DNA from: Dethiothermospora halolimnae
GTDB lineage: Bacteria > Bacillota > Clostridia > Tissierellales > VENL01
DNA: 38,037 nt
Assembly (NCBI RefSeq): GCF_037577855.1
Contig: NZ_JBAKFX010000040.1
Coordinates: 1-38,037, forward strand
Direction of reading: 5' to 3'
Shown here: positions 31,733 to 38,037 of the stretch, one piece after another
Position numbering within the stretch: the first letter of the stretch is position 1
Layout of the letters: the number at the start of each line of letters is the position of its first letter
The notes under the pieces: generated by a model
What the model saw: the letters and a program-made list of their open reading frames with translations, nothing else
Databases searched by the model: none
Told to the model about the DNA's origin: nothing
Position numbers and translations under genes: made by a program

Positions 31733-32368
31733 TTATGTTATATATCCTGATGTTAACTTCATAAATATAGGTGTAATATAAGCTTCAAAAAAACTACCAA
31801 TGCAAAGTAACACTGTTATCATCAATATGGTCAATGTATATTGAAGAACTATATTTAAGTAATTATAGGTTACTTTCTTTTTAATTTTATTTTTTAACAT
31901 AGTTAATGAAAATTTCATAGAAATAACCGAAATTATTATCAATCCCGGTATTATAAAAATATTCTGAGGAAATACAGCAAGAGCTGAAAATAGAAACCCC
32001 TTTATTCCCAGTTGTTCTATTAAAAATCCCACCGTAAAACCTATTACAAAACCTCTTAATATTAGTATTAAGAGCACAATAGGTAGTCCTATTACTATGA
32101 TACCTAAAAACCACATCAAGGCTATGGTTTGTATATTATTTAATAAAGATTGTTTTAATAAAGTTAAACTACTTATGGCATCTTGATCTAATATTTTAAA
32201 AAAAGAATTCAAAAAACCTATTAAGCTATCTTTTTGTCCTTCATTTAGAACCTTTATTGTAATAGCCCCCGTTGAAATTCCTATCATAATAAATAAAATT
32301 GAAATTAAATATAGTATTGTGTTACTCTTCAAATGTTCTTCAAAATGTTTCTTTAGATTTATAAGCAA
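31733..32368 (-). CDS. spoIIM: Stage II sporulation protein M
   Basis: Mother-cell membrane protein that acts with SpoIID and SpoIIP to dissolve septal peptidoglycan for engulfment. About five membrane segments lie in 211 aa: 18-40, 82-98, 98-120, 124-150 and 176-197. The family-typical regions RGFVIGFTVGFLIEQLG and FPQNIFIIPGLI are present. The start is TTG 32366-32368 with AAGGGGG six bases upstream. That ribosome binding site lies in the 3' arm of a strong hairpin (32373-32422), and a sigma-E-like promoter overlaps the 5' arm. Confidence 0.93.
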   Translation of the reverse strand: MLINLKKHFEEHLKSNTILYLISILFIMIGISTGAITIKVLNEGQKDSLIGFLNSFFKILDQDAISSLTLLKQSLLNNIQTIALMWFLGIIVIGLPIVLLILILRGFVIGFTVGFLIEQLGIKGFLFSALAVFPQNIFIIPGLIIISVISMKFSLTMLKNKIKKKVTYNYLNIVLQYTLTILMITVLLCIGSFFEAYITPIFMKLTSGYIT

Positions 32369-32372
32369 GATT

Positions 32373-32422
32373 ATCCCCCTTCCATAGAATCTCTTATAAA
32401 ATTCTATGGAAAATCGGGGGAT
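32373..32422 (-). promoter_or_regulatory. Stem-loop sequestering the spoIIM ribosome binding site
   Basis: On the minus strand, ATCCCCC (32416-32422) pairs with GGGGGAT (32373-32379). After a four-base bulge, an 11-bp stem (32401-32411 with 32380-32390) closes a ten-base loop. The AAGGGGG ribosome binding site of spoIIM is entirely in the 3' arm, and no T run follows, so it is unlikely to be a terminator for spoIIM-direction transcripts. Confidence 0.65.
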
Positions 32423-32427
32423 TTTAT
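32401..32427 (-). promoter_or_regulatory. Putative sigma-E promoter of spoIIM inside the hairpin
   Basis: Minus strand: -35 ATA (32425-32427), 16-base spacer, -10 CATAGAAT (32401-32408), fitting ATA-N16-18-CATAnnnT of sigma-E. Initiation about seven bases downstream falls in the hairpin loop, so the transcript would lack the 5' arm. Confidence 0.5.
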
Positions 32428-32446
32428 TACCATTAATTTTGTATAT

Positions 32447-32989
32447 TTATAATTCTTCTTTTAAAATTTCTTTTAACTTTAATAATCCAATGATAGTCTT
32501 ACTATCTGCAATTTCTCCATTGTTAATCTTTTCCATTAAATCTTCCAATTTCATTTTTACTATATCAATGTATTCATCATTTTCTGGTTCAGCCACACCT
32601 TTTTTTAATTTACGAGCTAGAAATAAATGCATTTTTTCATTAGAATAGCCGGGGGAAGTATAAAATTCTAACAGAAATTTCACCTCTGAAGCTGTAACCC
32701 CTGTTTCTTCCTTTAATTCTCTTATAGCACATCTAGTTGGGTCTTCACCTTTTTCTAAGCTACCTGCCGGTATCTCTAAGGATTCATCTTCTATGGCCTT
32801 TCTAAATTGTTTTACTAATATTATTTCTCCCTCTTCAGTTATCGGTATGATTGCTACTGCTCCAGGATGCTCTACGATCTCTCTTTTAGTGTATTTTTTA
32901 TCCGGTAATTCAACAGTATCTAATCTAAGATTTAAAACCTTACCTTCATAGATCTTTTCACTTTTCATTGTTTTTTCTTCATAAGTCAT
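32447..32989 (-). CDS. nudF: NUDIX hydrolase, ADP-ribose pyrophosphatase
   Basis: Hydrolyses ADP-ribose to AMP and ribose 5-phosphate. The Nudix box runs from GSLEKGEDP to RELKEETGV (about residues 77-98), with all G-x5-E-x7-REUxEExGU positions present. EIPAGSLE and the N-terminal strand domain are typical of ADP-ribose pyrophosphatases. 180 aa, normal. AGGAGG precedes ATG 32987-32989. The neighbourhood NUDIX-spoIIM-xerD is conserved in Firmicutes, and NUDIX-xerD also in mycobacteria. Confidence 0.93.
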   Translation of the reverse strand: MTYEEKTMKSEKIYEGKVLNLRLDTVELPDKKYTKREIVEHPGAVAIIPITEEGEIILVKQFRKAIEDESLEIPAGSLEKGEDPTRCAIRELKEETGVTASEVKFLLEFYTSPGYSNEKMHLFLARKLKKGVAEPENDEYIDIVKMKLEDLMEKINNGEIADSKTIIGLLKLKEILKEEL

Positions 32990-33058
32990 AAAAATAACCT
33001 CCTAAATGGAATAAACATGGACAAACTATCATAGTATAGACTATAGCTACTACATTTA

Positions 33059-33086
33059 ATTATACAATTCTTTATAAGTTTGTAAA
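33059..33086 (-). promoter_or_regulatory. Promoter of the NUDIX gene
   Basis: Minus strand: -35 TTTACA (33081-33086), 16-base spacer, -10 TATAAT (33059-33064), about 70 bases before the start. Confidence 0.55.
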
Positions 33087-33109
33087 GTCTATTTAAGGGG
33101 GACATTATT

Positions 33110-33253
33110 ATGTATATTCATTTATCAACCAATAAATTAGTTCTAATAGGAAAAGCTAAAGATATATTTCCTCTCATATCTAATTTATCAAAAAAGTATA
33201 CTACATTGCAAGATTATAAATACAATATTAAAAAAAATCACATACATAACTAG
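33110..33253 (+). CDS. Possible 47-residue protein, unknown
   Basis: ATG 33110-33112 is preceded by AAGGGGG at a good distance. The frame gives a basic 47-residue product starting MYIHLSTNKLVLIGKAKDIF and continuing with a helix-like amphipathic stretch (PLISNLSKKYTTLQDYKY). It is divergent from the NUDIX gene and overlaps the 3' end of the DUF3866 gene by 26 bases in convergent orientation. The strong ribosome binding site in an otherwise empty gap is the main evidence. It begins like RemB-type small proteins but does not follow them. Function unknown. Confidence 0.5.
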   Translation: MYIHLSTNKLVLIGKAKDIFPLISNLSKKYTTLQDYKYNIKKNHIHN

Positions 33254-34298
33254 CAACGGCCCCTATGGAAGTAAAGAAGTCTTTATCATCATCATAGTAT
33301 CTTCCCATAGTCGTAACATCCAGGTCAAAATGCTCTAAAGCTTTTTTTATTTCTTCGCCTTTTCTATATAGTATATTATGTTTATTTAATATATTTGTGT
33401 TTTTAATTTGATTTTTTATAAATTTATTTTTATCATCACTTAGTTTAGGTAAAACTAAATTGGTCCTTGAACATATTATTTTATTTAATACGGTAATGGT
33501 ATGATGACTTATACCCTTATGTCTTGTTCTTTTATCAGCAAAACTTATTCTAGGAATTATATACCCTTGACCATCTAATTTATTGACTCCATCTAATATA
33601 TACCCCTGTTCAATTCCAGTGAAACCATATTTAGTTCCAGTACCAACTATACCAGGTCCCATAGTAACTATAACTATATCACTATTAAGGACTTCTTTTG
33701 CACATATTAAACCAGTATATATATTTACACATTCAAAATCCCCCCCAAAGGCATGACCTATAGTTATAGTATTATTAATTATACCCTTTTTCTTAAGTTC
33801 TTTTACAATAAAACTAAATTTAATTGGCAATGCTCCTCCATCAGTCATAATATAATTAATTTTTAGATTTGGTTTTAAAAACTTTATTATAGCTGCAGTT
33901 GGAGCCAACATACTATGTAAAGACCCCACTAATACTTTTAAACCATCAAGACTTTTAAAAGAATTGATTTTTTCATGAAATTTACTCCCCTGTTCTTCTG
34001 AAACTAAAGTTCTCAGTTGATATGGAGTATATCTTAACTTCATTATATGTCCTTGTCCATAATTTTTTCTTTCCTTGATGCTTTTGTTATTCATTACAAA
34101 GTGATACCCCCCAGATCCGAGGGATAGATCCATTGCAGTTGTATTAACCGTAACTATATCTCCTACATTTATTTTTCCAATAATATTGTTATAACTAATC
34201 ACCTTTGACTTTACACCTTTTATATTGACTTCACCAATGGTAATGTCATCATCCTTATCTATTATTCTTTCTATAGCTGTTTCTTTATAATTAAGCAA
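33228..34298 (-). CDS. DUF3866 family protein
   Basis: 356-aa cytosolic protein of a family of unknown function found in Clostridia and Actinobacteria. Conserved stretches: DLSLGSGGYHFV near residue 60, GQGHIMKLRYTPYQ, VGSLHSMLAP, MTDGGALPI, IGHAFGGDFECVN and MGPGIVGTGTKYGFTG. The Gly-rich loops suggest nucleotide or phosphate binding. I start at TTG 34296-34298, seven bases after GGGGGAG; the frame is open to an ATG 33 bases earlier but the ribosome binding site is inside it. It is the last gene of the steA cluster and converges with the small plus-strand ORF. Confidence 0.88.
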   Translation of the reverse strand: MLNYKETAIERIIDKDDDITIGEVNIKGVKSKVISYNNIIGKINVGDIVTVNTTAMDLSLGSGGYHFVMNNKSIKERKNYGQGHIMKLRYTPYQLRTLVSEEQGSKFHEKINSFKSLDGLKVLVGSLHSMLAPTAAIIKFLKPNLKINYIMTDGGALPIKFSFIVKELKKKGIINNTITIGHAFGGDFECVNIYTGLICAKEVLNSDIVIVTMGPGIVGTGTKYGFTGIEQGYILDGVNKLDGQGYIIPRISFADKRTRHKGISHHTITVLNKIICSRTNLVLPKLSDDKNKFIKNQIKNTNILNKHNILYRKGEEIKKALEHFDLDVTTMGRYYDDDKDFFTSIGAVASYVCDFF

Positions 34299-34314
34299 GA
34301 TATCACTCCCCCTA

Positions 34315-35127
34315 TTATTTTCCCAAATCATCTAAATACTTTAATACCTTATTATTTTCTATTATCCTACTATAAGAATAGAACTCAGATAAAATATGAA
34401 GAACTATTAAAAATAGGCAGTAAATAACCTTATATCGTAAAGACATGGTATAAGCACAATATACTCCTAGAGTAAATCCTAAAGAATTTGAACCAACATC
34501 TCCAAGCATCCCTTTGCCCCTTAAGTCCAAGGGTAAATATATAAGTGTTATTCCTATGGCTAAAAATATTATAATTTCAAACTCAAATCCTTCTGATGTA
34601 TATAATAATAAGAGAGCTGCTACCAGAAAAGTTTTTATAGCTCTTCCCGGTCTTAGATCAAACAGATTAATTAAATTAGTAAATAAGGATATTAAAATAA
34701 GATCAGTAACTAACTCTATAATACTATTATATATATAGAGAGAAATCACCAGTGCAGATATTCCTCCAACTATTGCTTTTAATCCCCCAGTAGTTAAAGT
34801 TCCATTTAATAATGAGGTTATGTGACCTTTAAAACCTTTGATATCTTTACTTCCTATTAAATCATCTATTATACCAATAAAAGCCATTAAAACTAAAAAC
34901 ATAATATATATATTAATTATACTATCTCTAATATCTAATAAGTTTCCAAATAAATAACATAAAAAAAATTGATTCAAAACAAAAATAATACCTAATCCTA
35001 TTGGAACCTCTCTATTTTTGTAGTTTTTCTGAACACAGCCATTATCTAATAAACATTTATAAATAAAGGGGAGGGTTAATAATGTTATAATCATTGCACT
35101 TATTAGTGCTATAAAATTTATTAACAA
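34315..35127 (-). CDS. MraY/WecA-like polyprenyl-phosphate glycosyl-1-phosphate transferase (variant motif)
   Basis: Multi-spanning membrane protein, 270 aa, shorter than MraY (about 320). Family motifs: IGIIDDL (Asp pair near residues 88-89) and GMLGDVGSNSLGF (about 210-222). The usual N-x-x-D-G-x-D-G loop is replaced by NLFDLRPGRAIK. Thus the second Asp is lost, which suggests a different sugar nucleotide or an altered role. It follows the GT2 gene by three bases. The start is TTG 35125-35127 with GAGGTGA. Probable role: making a lipid-linked sugar at the membrane in partnership with the GT2 enzyme (inference). Confidence 0.82.
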   Translation of the reverse strand: MLINFIALISAMIITLLTLPFIYKCLLDNGCVQKNYKNREVPIGLGIIFVLNQFFLCYLFGNLLDIRDSIINIYIMFLVLMAFIGIIDDLIGSKDIKGFKGHITSLLNGTLTTGGLKAIVGGISALVISLYIYNSIIELVTDLILISLFTNLINLFDLRPGRAIKTFLVAALLLLYTSEGFEFEIIIFLAIGITLIYLPLDLRGKGMLGDVGSNSLGFTLGVYCAYTMSLRYKVIYCLFLIVLHILSEFYSYSRIIENNKVLKYLDDLGK

Positions 35128-35130
35128 ATT

Positions 35131-35811
35131 TTATTCACCTCTATATATTAATACCATTAAAGTTTTTAAAATATTTATAAACTGCTTTCCCCTATGTATA
35201 AATCCTGATATGTTTCTTTCTGTTTCCCTATGGGTCATATTTACATCTATTTCATCTATCTTATAACCCTCTCTCAATGCAGAAACTGTCATTGCTATTT
35301 CAACCCCGTATTTATTGGGTATGTACTTAATATTTTTAATTGCATCTTTTTTATATACCCTCTGTCCACATAGGCTACAGTTTAGTTTGTGTTTTGTCAG
35401 AGTAAATACACCATATTTGGCAAGAGCTTTAACTAAGCCAAATCCACCCCTTTTTTTAGGTTTACCAAATCTACCTATGGCTATATCAGTATAACCTGCT
35501 TTAACAGGTATTATTAATTTTTTTATATCATAGCTTGTTACTCCTATATCTCCATCCACTAGAACTAATAAATCAAAATCAATTGCCTTTAATGCTTTTT
35601 TTATAGCATATCCTTTGCCATAATTTTTATTTAACTTGATTAATTTCACATCCATTTTTTCTACCAAGTTAATTGTTTCATCTGTTGAACCATCATCAAC
35701 TACTACTATGCTATCAATTAAGTTAGTTTTTTTTAATCCTTTTATTGTATCTTCTATATATAATTCTTCATTATAAGTTGGTATTACACAAACGATTTTA
35801 TTATTTTCCAT
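35131..35811 (-). CDS. Family 2 glycosyltransferase (GT-A)
   Basis: CVIPTYNEELYIEDTI at the N-terminus, VVVDDGSTDETINL (about 35-48) and LVDGDIG (about 84-90, the metal DxD-like site) define a GT-A fold nucleotide-sugar transferase. At 226 aa it is close to dolichol-phosphate-mannose-synthase-like and glucosyl-3-phosphoglycerate-synthase-like enzymes and lacks a membrane domain. The Cys-containing NCSLCGQRVYKK segment is typical of the branch found in this cluster. Donor and acceptor are unknown. AGGGA precedes ATG 35809-35811. Confidence 0.88.
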   Translation of the reverse strand: MENNKIVCVIPTYNEELYIEDTIKGLKKTNLIDSIVVVDDGSTDETINLVEKMDVKLIKLNKNYGKGYAIKKALKAIDFDLLVLVDGDIGVTSYDIKKLIIPVKAGYTDIAIGRFGKPKKRGGFGLVKALAKYGVFTLTKHKLNCSLCGQRVYKKDAIKNIKYIPNKYGVEIAMTVSALREGYKIDEIDVNMTHRETERNISGFIHRGKQFINILKTLMVLIYRGE

Positions 35812-35823
35812 AATATATCCCTA

Positions 35824-36711
35824 CTATCTAAAACTTAATTTGTTAAAATCAATCATAAATTTGCTAGAGTTAGTTTTAATATCTAAGTTTTCTTTATAAT
35901 CTTCAATTATTAAAATTAATGCCGTCTTACCTATTACAGAATCTATATTATCTATAGTTATTATTTTGTTTTTTTTATAAAAATCTATATATGAATTAAC
36001 AACTTCTTTTTTTTCTACCCCTACAATAGGTAAATTTATTCTGTTAAAACAGTCTATAATTTTTTTATTTGTATTATTAAAGATTTCATTATCTTTTATT
36101 TTACTGCCACCGGCAATTATTATGTAATCTACAGAGCCCGACTCTGCTAAATTTATATTAGCTAATTCATTATTGTTTAAATACTTTATCATAGAATTAT
36201 CTTTCCTACCCATAATTTCTTTTACTACAATATCAACTGTCTTTTCTATTAATTCTTCATTAGAGATATCTTTCCTATTATTGTCATAAAAATAATTTTT
36301 TAAAATAGATGTTTTTTTGAAAAAACTATCGGTAAAAACTACAGATGAAACTATATTAGCATTTGCAACGTCTAATGTTTGGTAAACTTCGGAATAATCA
36401 TAATTATCATTGATTTGTATTATTGCCAAATCTAGACCTTTTAATCTATTTTTTATCAAATAAGGAAAAAAGGTTTCACTAAATTCTTTATATTTTTCCC
36501 TTTCATCTATACTTTCTTGAATTTGAACTGTAAGATTTTTATTTTCATTTTTTAGCTCTTTAAATTTACTTTCTAATTCGTATACTATATTCTGTCTCTC
36601 AGCTGCTAAAATTTCTTGAGCATCAAACATAAACCCAATAAATATGCCTATACCCAGTGCTAAAAATATAGAAACCACAGTTAAAATATAATATTTTATG
36701 TTTATTCCCAA
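35824..36711 (-). CDS. SteB/MctB-like membrane-anchored protein
   Basis: One N-terminal membrane helix (about residues 7-28, with GIGIFIGFMF), a coiled-coil-like stretch (about 38-75), then a globular domain outside the cell with IIIAGGSK. This is the domain plan of Rv1698/MctB (annotated as copper transporter) and SteB of corynebacteria. Lying 11 bases after steA makes SteB the better comparison; a copper role is not supported by visible metal motifs. The start is TTG 36709-36711 with AAGGGGTGA upstream. 295 aa. Confidence 0.83.
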   Translation of the reverse strand: MGINIKYYILTVVSIFLALGIGIFIGFMFDAQEILAAERQNIVYELESKFKELKNENKNLTVQIQESIDEREKYKEFSETFFPYLIKNRLKGLDLAIIQINDNYDYSEVYQTLDVANANIVSSVVFTDSFFKKTSILKNYFYDNNRKDISNEELIEKTVDIVVKEIMGRKDNSMIKYLNNNELANINLAESGSVDYIIIAGGSKIKDNEIFNNTNKKIIDCFNRINLPIVGVEKKEVVNSYIDFYKKNKIITIDNIDSVIGKTALILIIEDYKENLDIKTNSSKFMIDFNKLSFR

Positions 36712-36722
36712 AAAATCACCCC

Positions 36723-37844
36723 TTATGTTCCTAATAATAATTTAAATCTTATTTCTATTAATTTTAATAGTTCCTGCATCGGTGGAAACATCAAGCTAAC
36801 AATAATTATGGGTAATAATGCTGCTATTCCCAAGCCCACCATATACTTTATTTTTAAATTGCCTTTGTATAATTTACTTACTCCTTTAGCATCAATAAGT
36901 TTTTCTCCTACTTTTAATCTAACCAAAAATGTACTGGCCATACCTTTTCTTCCCTTTTCGAGAAAATCAATCATACTATTGTGGGTTCCCACTGCAACAA
37001 TTAAATCTGGATTTTTTGAATATGCTAATAGTAAAGCAATATCTTCACTGGTCCCTGGTGAAGAAAAGACCTCTGTCTTAAGATTTAACTGTTTAATTCT
37101 CTTAAGTCCAGGGGCATAACCATCTGTATAAGCATGAACTATTATTTCCTTTGCCGATTTTAAACATCTATTACTTACACTATCCATATCTCCAATTACT
37201 ATGTCCGGTTTGTATCCAAACTCTAGGATAGCATCTGCACCACCATCTACTCCTATTAACACAGGCTTAACTTCATCTATATACATTTTTATAGCTCCTA
37301 AATCCCTTTTATAGTTACTTCCTCTAACCACAACTAAAACATGTTTATTTTTTATCCTAGTATTTATCTTAGGAATATCAACTTTTCCTATTACTAAATC
37401 TTTTTCCCGTTTCGCATATAATAAAGTATTTTCAATAAACTTATCTAATTCTATTTCCATATTTAAATAAGCCTTATTTAACTCTTTATTTATGTCTTTT
37501 TTACTTAATAGCTTACATTTATAAAAATAATTATCATCCACTATTAATTTATCCCCTGATAGATTAACTAAATCCCCTTCTTTTACTTGATCAAAAATTA
37601 ATTTATTATTACATTCAAAAATAGGAATATTAGCCTCTAATAATAACAATGGCCCCCTATTGGGATATTTACCACTAATTGTTTTTTCAGTGTTTATAAC
37701 ACATTTAACCTTAGACTCAATCAAAGACATAGCCGCTATCTCATCTAGATCCCTATGATTTATCAATGCTATATCACCAGATTTTAATCTAGAAATCAAA
37801 TTTTTAGTTTTTTTATCCTTTTTCAATACTCCTTTAATTATCAT
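36723..37844 (-). CDS. steA: Putative cytokinetic ring protein SteA
   Basis: SteA-type protein, 373 aa. The N-terminal domain contains ALINHRDLDEIAA and a GKYPNRGPLLLL segment. The middle resembles thiamine pyrophosphokinase: GVDGGADAILEFGYKPDIVIGDMDSVS (about 198-224), then the SPGTSEDIALLLAY loop. A C-terminal membrane helix (about 336-356) anchors it. In Corynebacterium, SteA and SteB form a complex that affects daughter-cell separation through a peptidoglycan hydrolase. GGAGG lies six bases before ATG 37842-37844. First gene of the cluster, with its own promoter just inside the right-hand intron boundary. Confidence 0.9.
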   Translation of the reverse strand: MIIKGVLKKDKKTKNLISRLKSGDIALINHRDLDEIAAMSLIESKVKCVINTEKTISGKYPNRGPLLLLEANIPIFECNNKLIFDQVKEGDLVNLSGDKLIVDDNYFYKCKLLSKKDINKELNKAYLNMEIELDKFIENTLLYAKREKDLVIGKVDIPKINTRIKNKHVLVVVRGSNYKRDLGAIKMYIDEVKPVLIGVDGGADAILEFGYKPDIVIGDMDSVSNRCLKSAKEIIVHAYTDGYAPGLKRIKQLNLKTEVFSSPGTSEDIALLLAYSKNPDLIVAVGTHNSMIDFLEKGRKGMASTFLVRLKVGEKLIDAKGVSKLYKGNLKIKYMVGLGIAALLPIIIVSLMFPPMQELLKLIEIRFKLLLGT

Positions 37845-37862
37845 TATTATCCTCCATATTGT

Positions 37863-37891
37863 GTTATATAGTTATTATTCGCTAATTTCAA
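37863..37891 (-). promoter_or_regulatory. Promoter of the steA cluster
   Basis: Minus strand: -35 TTGAAA (37886-37891), 17-base spacer, -10 TATAAC (37863-37868). It lies between the group II intron end (about 37914) and steA. Confidence 0.55.
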
Positions 37892-37911
37892 TAAATAATT
37901 CAATATACCAT

Positions 37912-38037
37912 ATATAGAGTAGGAGGTAGATAATTAATTTATCTACCGGCCTCTCACACCACCGTACGTACCGTTCGGTATACGGCGGTTCACTAAGACA
38001 ATCTGAATTTTTCATACTGTGAAGATAAACTTGTAAA
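37912..38037 (-). mobile_element. 3' end of a group II intron, inverted copy of the left end
   Basis: Exact reverse complement of 2-127. Domain V is at about 37958-37989, domain VI at about 37925-37947, and the intron 3' boundary at about 37914. The intron is in the same orientation as steA, with its 3' end about 70 bases before the steA start. The sequence stops inside the intron. Confidence 0.85.
37993..38037 (-). CDS. C-terminal tail of group II intron-encoded protein (partial, second copy)
   Basis: Identical to the left-end fragment: 14 residues ending FRLS, then a stop at 37993-37995 just before domain V. Truncated by the end of the window. Confidence 0.5.
   Translation of the reverse strand, partial: FTSLSSQYEKFRLS

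Noticed and set aside
33110..33253. RemB/DUF370 assignment for the small plus-strand ORF
   Set aside because: Only the MYIHL start is similar; the following positions do not match the family.
35824..36711. Copper transporter label for the SteB/MctB-like protein
   Set aside because: One membrane helix and no visible copper-binding motif; neighbouring steA makes the SteB comparison more sensible.
1..38037. CRISPR arrays, tRNA or rRNA genes, prophage or defence cassettes
   Set aside because: No regularly spaced direct repeats, no clear tRNA cloverleaf or rRNA sequence and no phage or defence proteins were seen on either strand.

Overview
The window looks like chromosomal DNA from a low-GC, spore-forming anaerobic Firmicute (Clostridia/Tissierellia type). 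The evidence is the AT-rich sequence with strong GGAGG ribosome binding sites, sporulation genes (spoIIM, ytfJ/gerW, dacF), ferredoxin-dependent 2-oxoacid oxidation, a fused IspH-ribosomal S1 protein, and a very high share of TTG starts. Nearly every gene is on the minus strand. The only exceptions are one conserved gene of unknown function (15120-15758) and a possible 47-residue ORF (33110-33253). No tRNA, rRNA, CRISPR array, prophage or complete insertion sequence was seen, and no gene-free gap exceeds 300 bases.

Both ends carry the same 126-bp sequence in inverted orientation. It is the 3' end of a group II intron: the last codons of the intron-encoded protein, domain V and domain VI. The intron 3' ends point inwards at both sides, so the window is most likely one contig broken at two copies of a multicopy intron. 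The left copy abuts the 3' end of a peptidase gene and supplies its stop codon. The right copy lies just upstream of the steA promoter.

Read in the direction of transcription (right to left), the layout is as follows. (1) Envelope cluster: steA, a SteB/MctB-like protein, a GT2 glycosyltransferase, an MraY-like transferase and a DUF3866 protein. (2) NUDIX ADP-ribose pyrophosphatase, spoIIM, a YqzK-like small protein and xerD. (3) Nucleoside salvage: two purine nucleoside phosphorylases and a pyrimidine phosphorylase. (4) dacF, an M50 protease, scpA-scpB, ytfI-ytfJ and a second D,D-carboxypeptidase. (5) A small GC-richer intergenic element. (6) A two-gene flavoprotein redox module, then rluB, a GNAT protein, mnmM and an OadA-type carboxyltransferase. 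(7) surE and the kor operon with a RpiR-type regulator. (8) A histidine phosphatase, a BaiN/HI0933 flavoprotein, an exported unknown protein, aroH, cmk, plsC and ispH-rpsA. (9) cheR and three tandem M42 aminopeptidases.

Much of this is ancient conserved gene order: steA, steB, NUDIX, xerD, scpA, scpB, pseudouridine synthase and cmk occur in the same order in mycobacteria. The points most worth following up are a stem-loop that hides the spoIIM ribosome binding site, with a sigma-E-like promoter placed so that its transcript escapes the lock; a purine nucleoside phosphorylase paralogue whose base-recognition residues have changed towards those of MTA phosphorylase; XerD lacking its catalytic lysine; the Cys-rich PyrK-like/flavoprotein pair; the lone plus-strand protein with an RNase H-like start and a zinc knuckle; and the repeated placement of stop codons inside terminator hairpins. 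I do not see a clear new multi-gene defence or mobile system.
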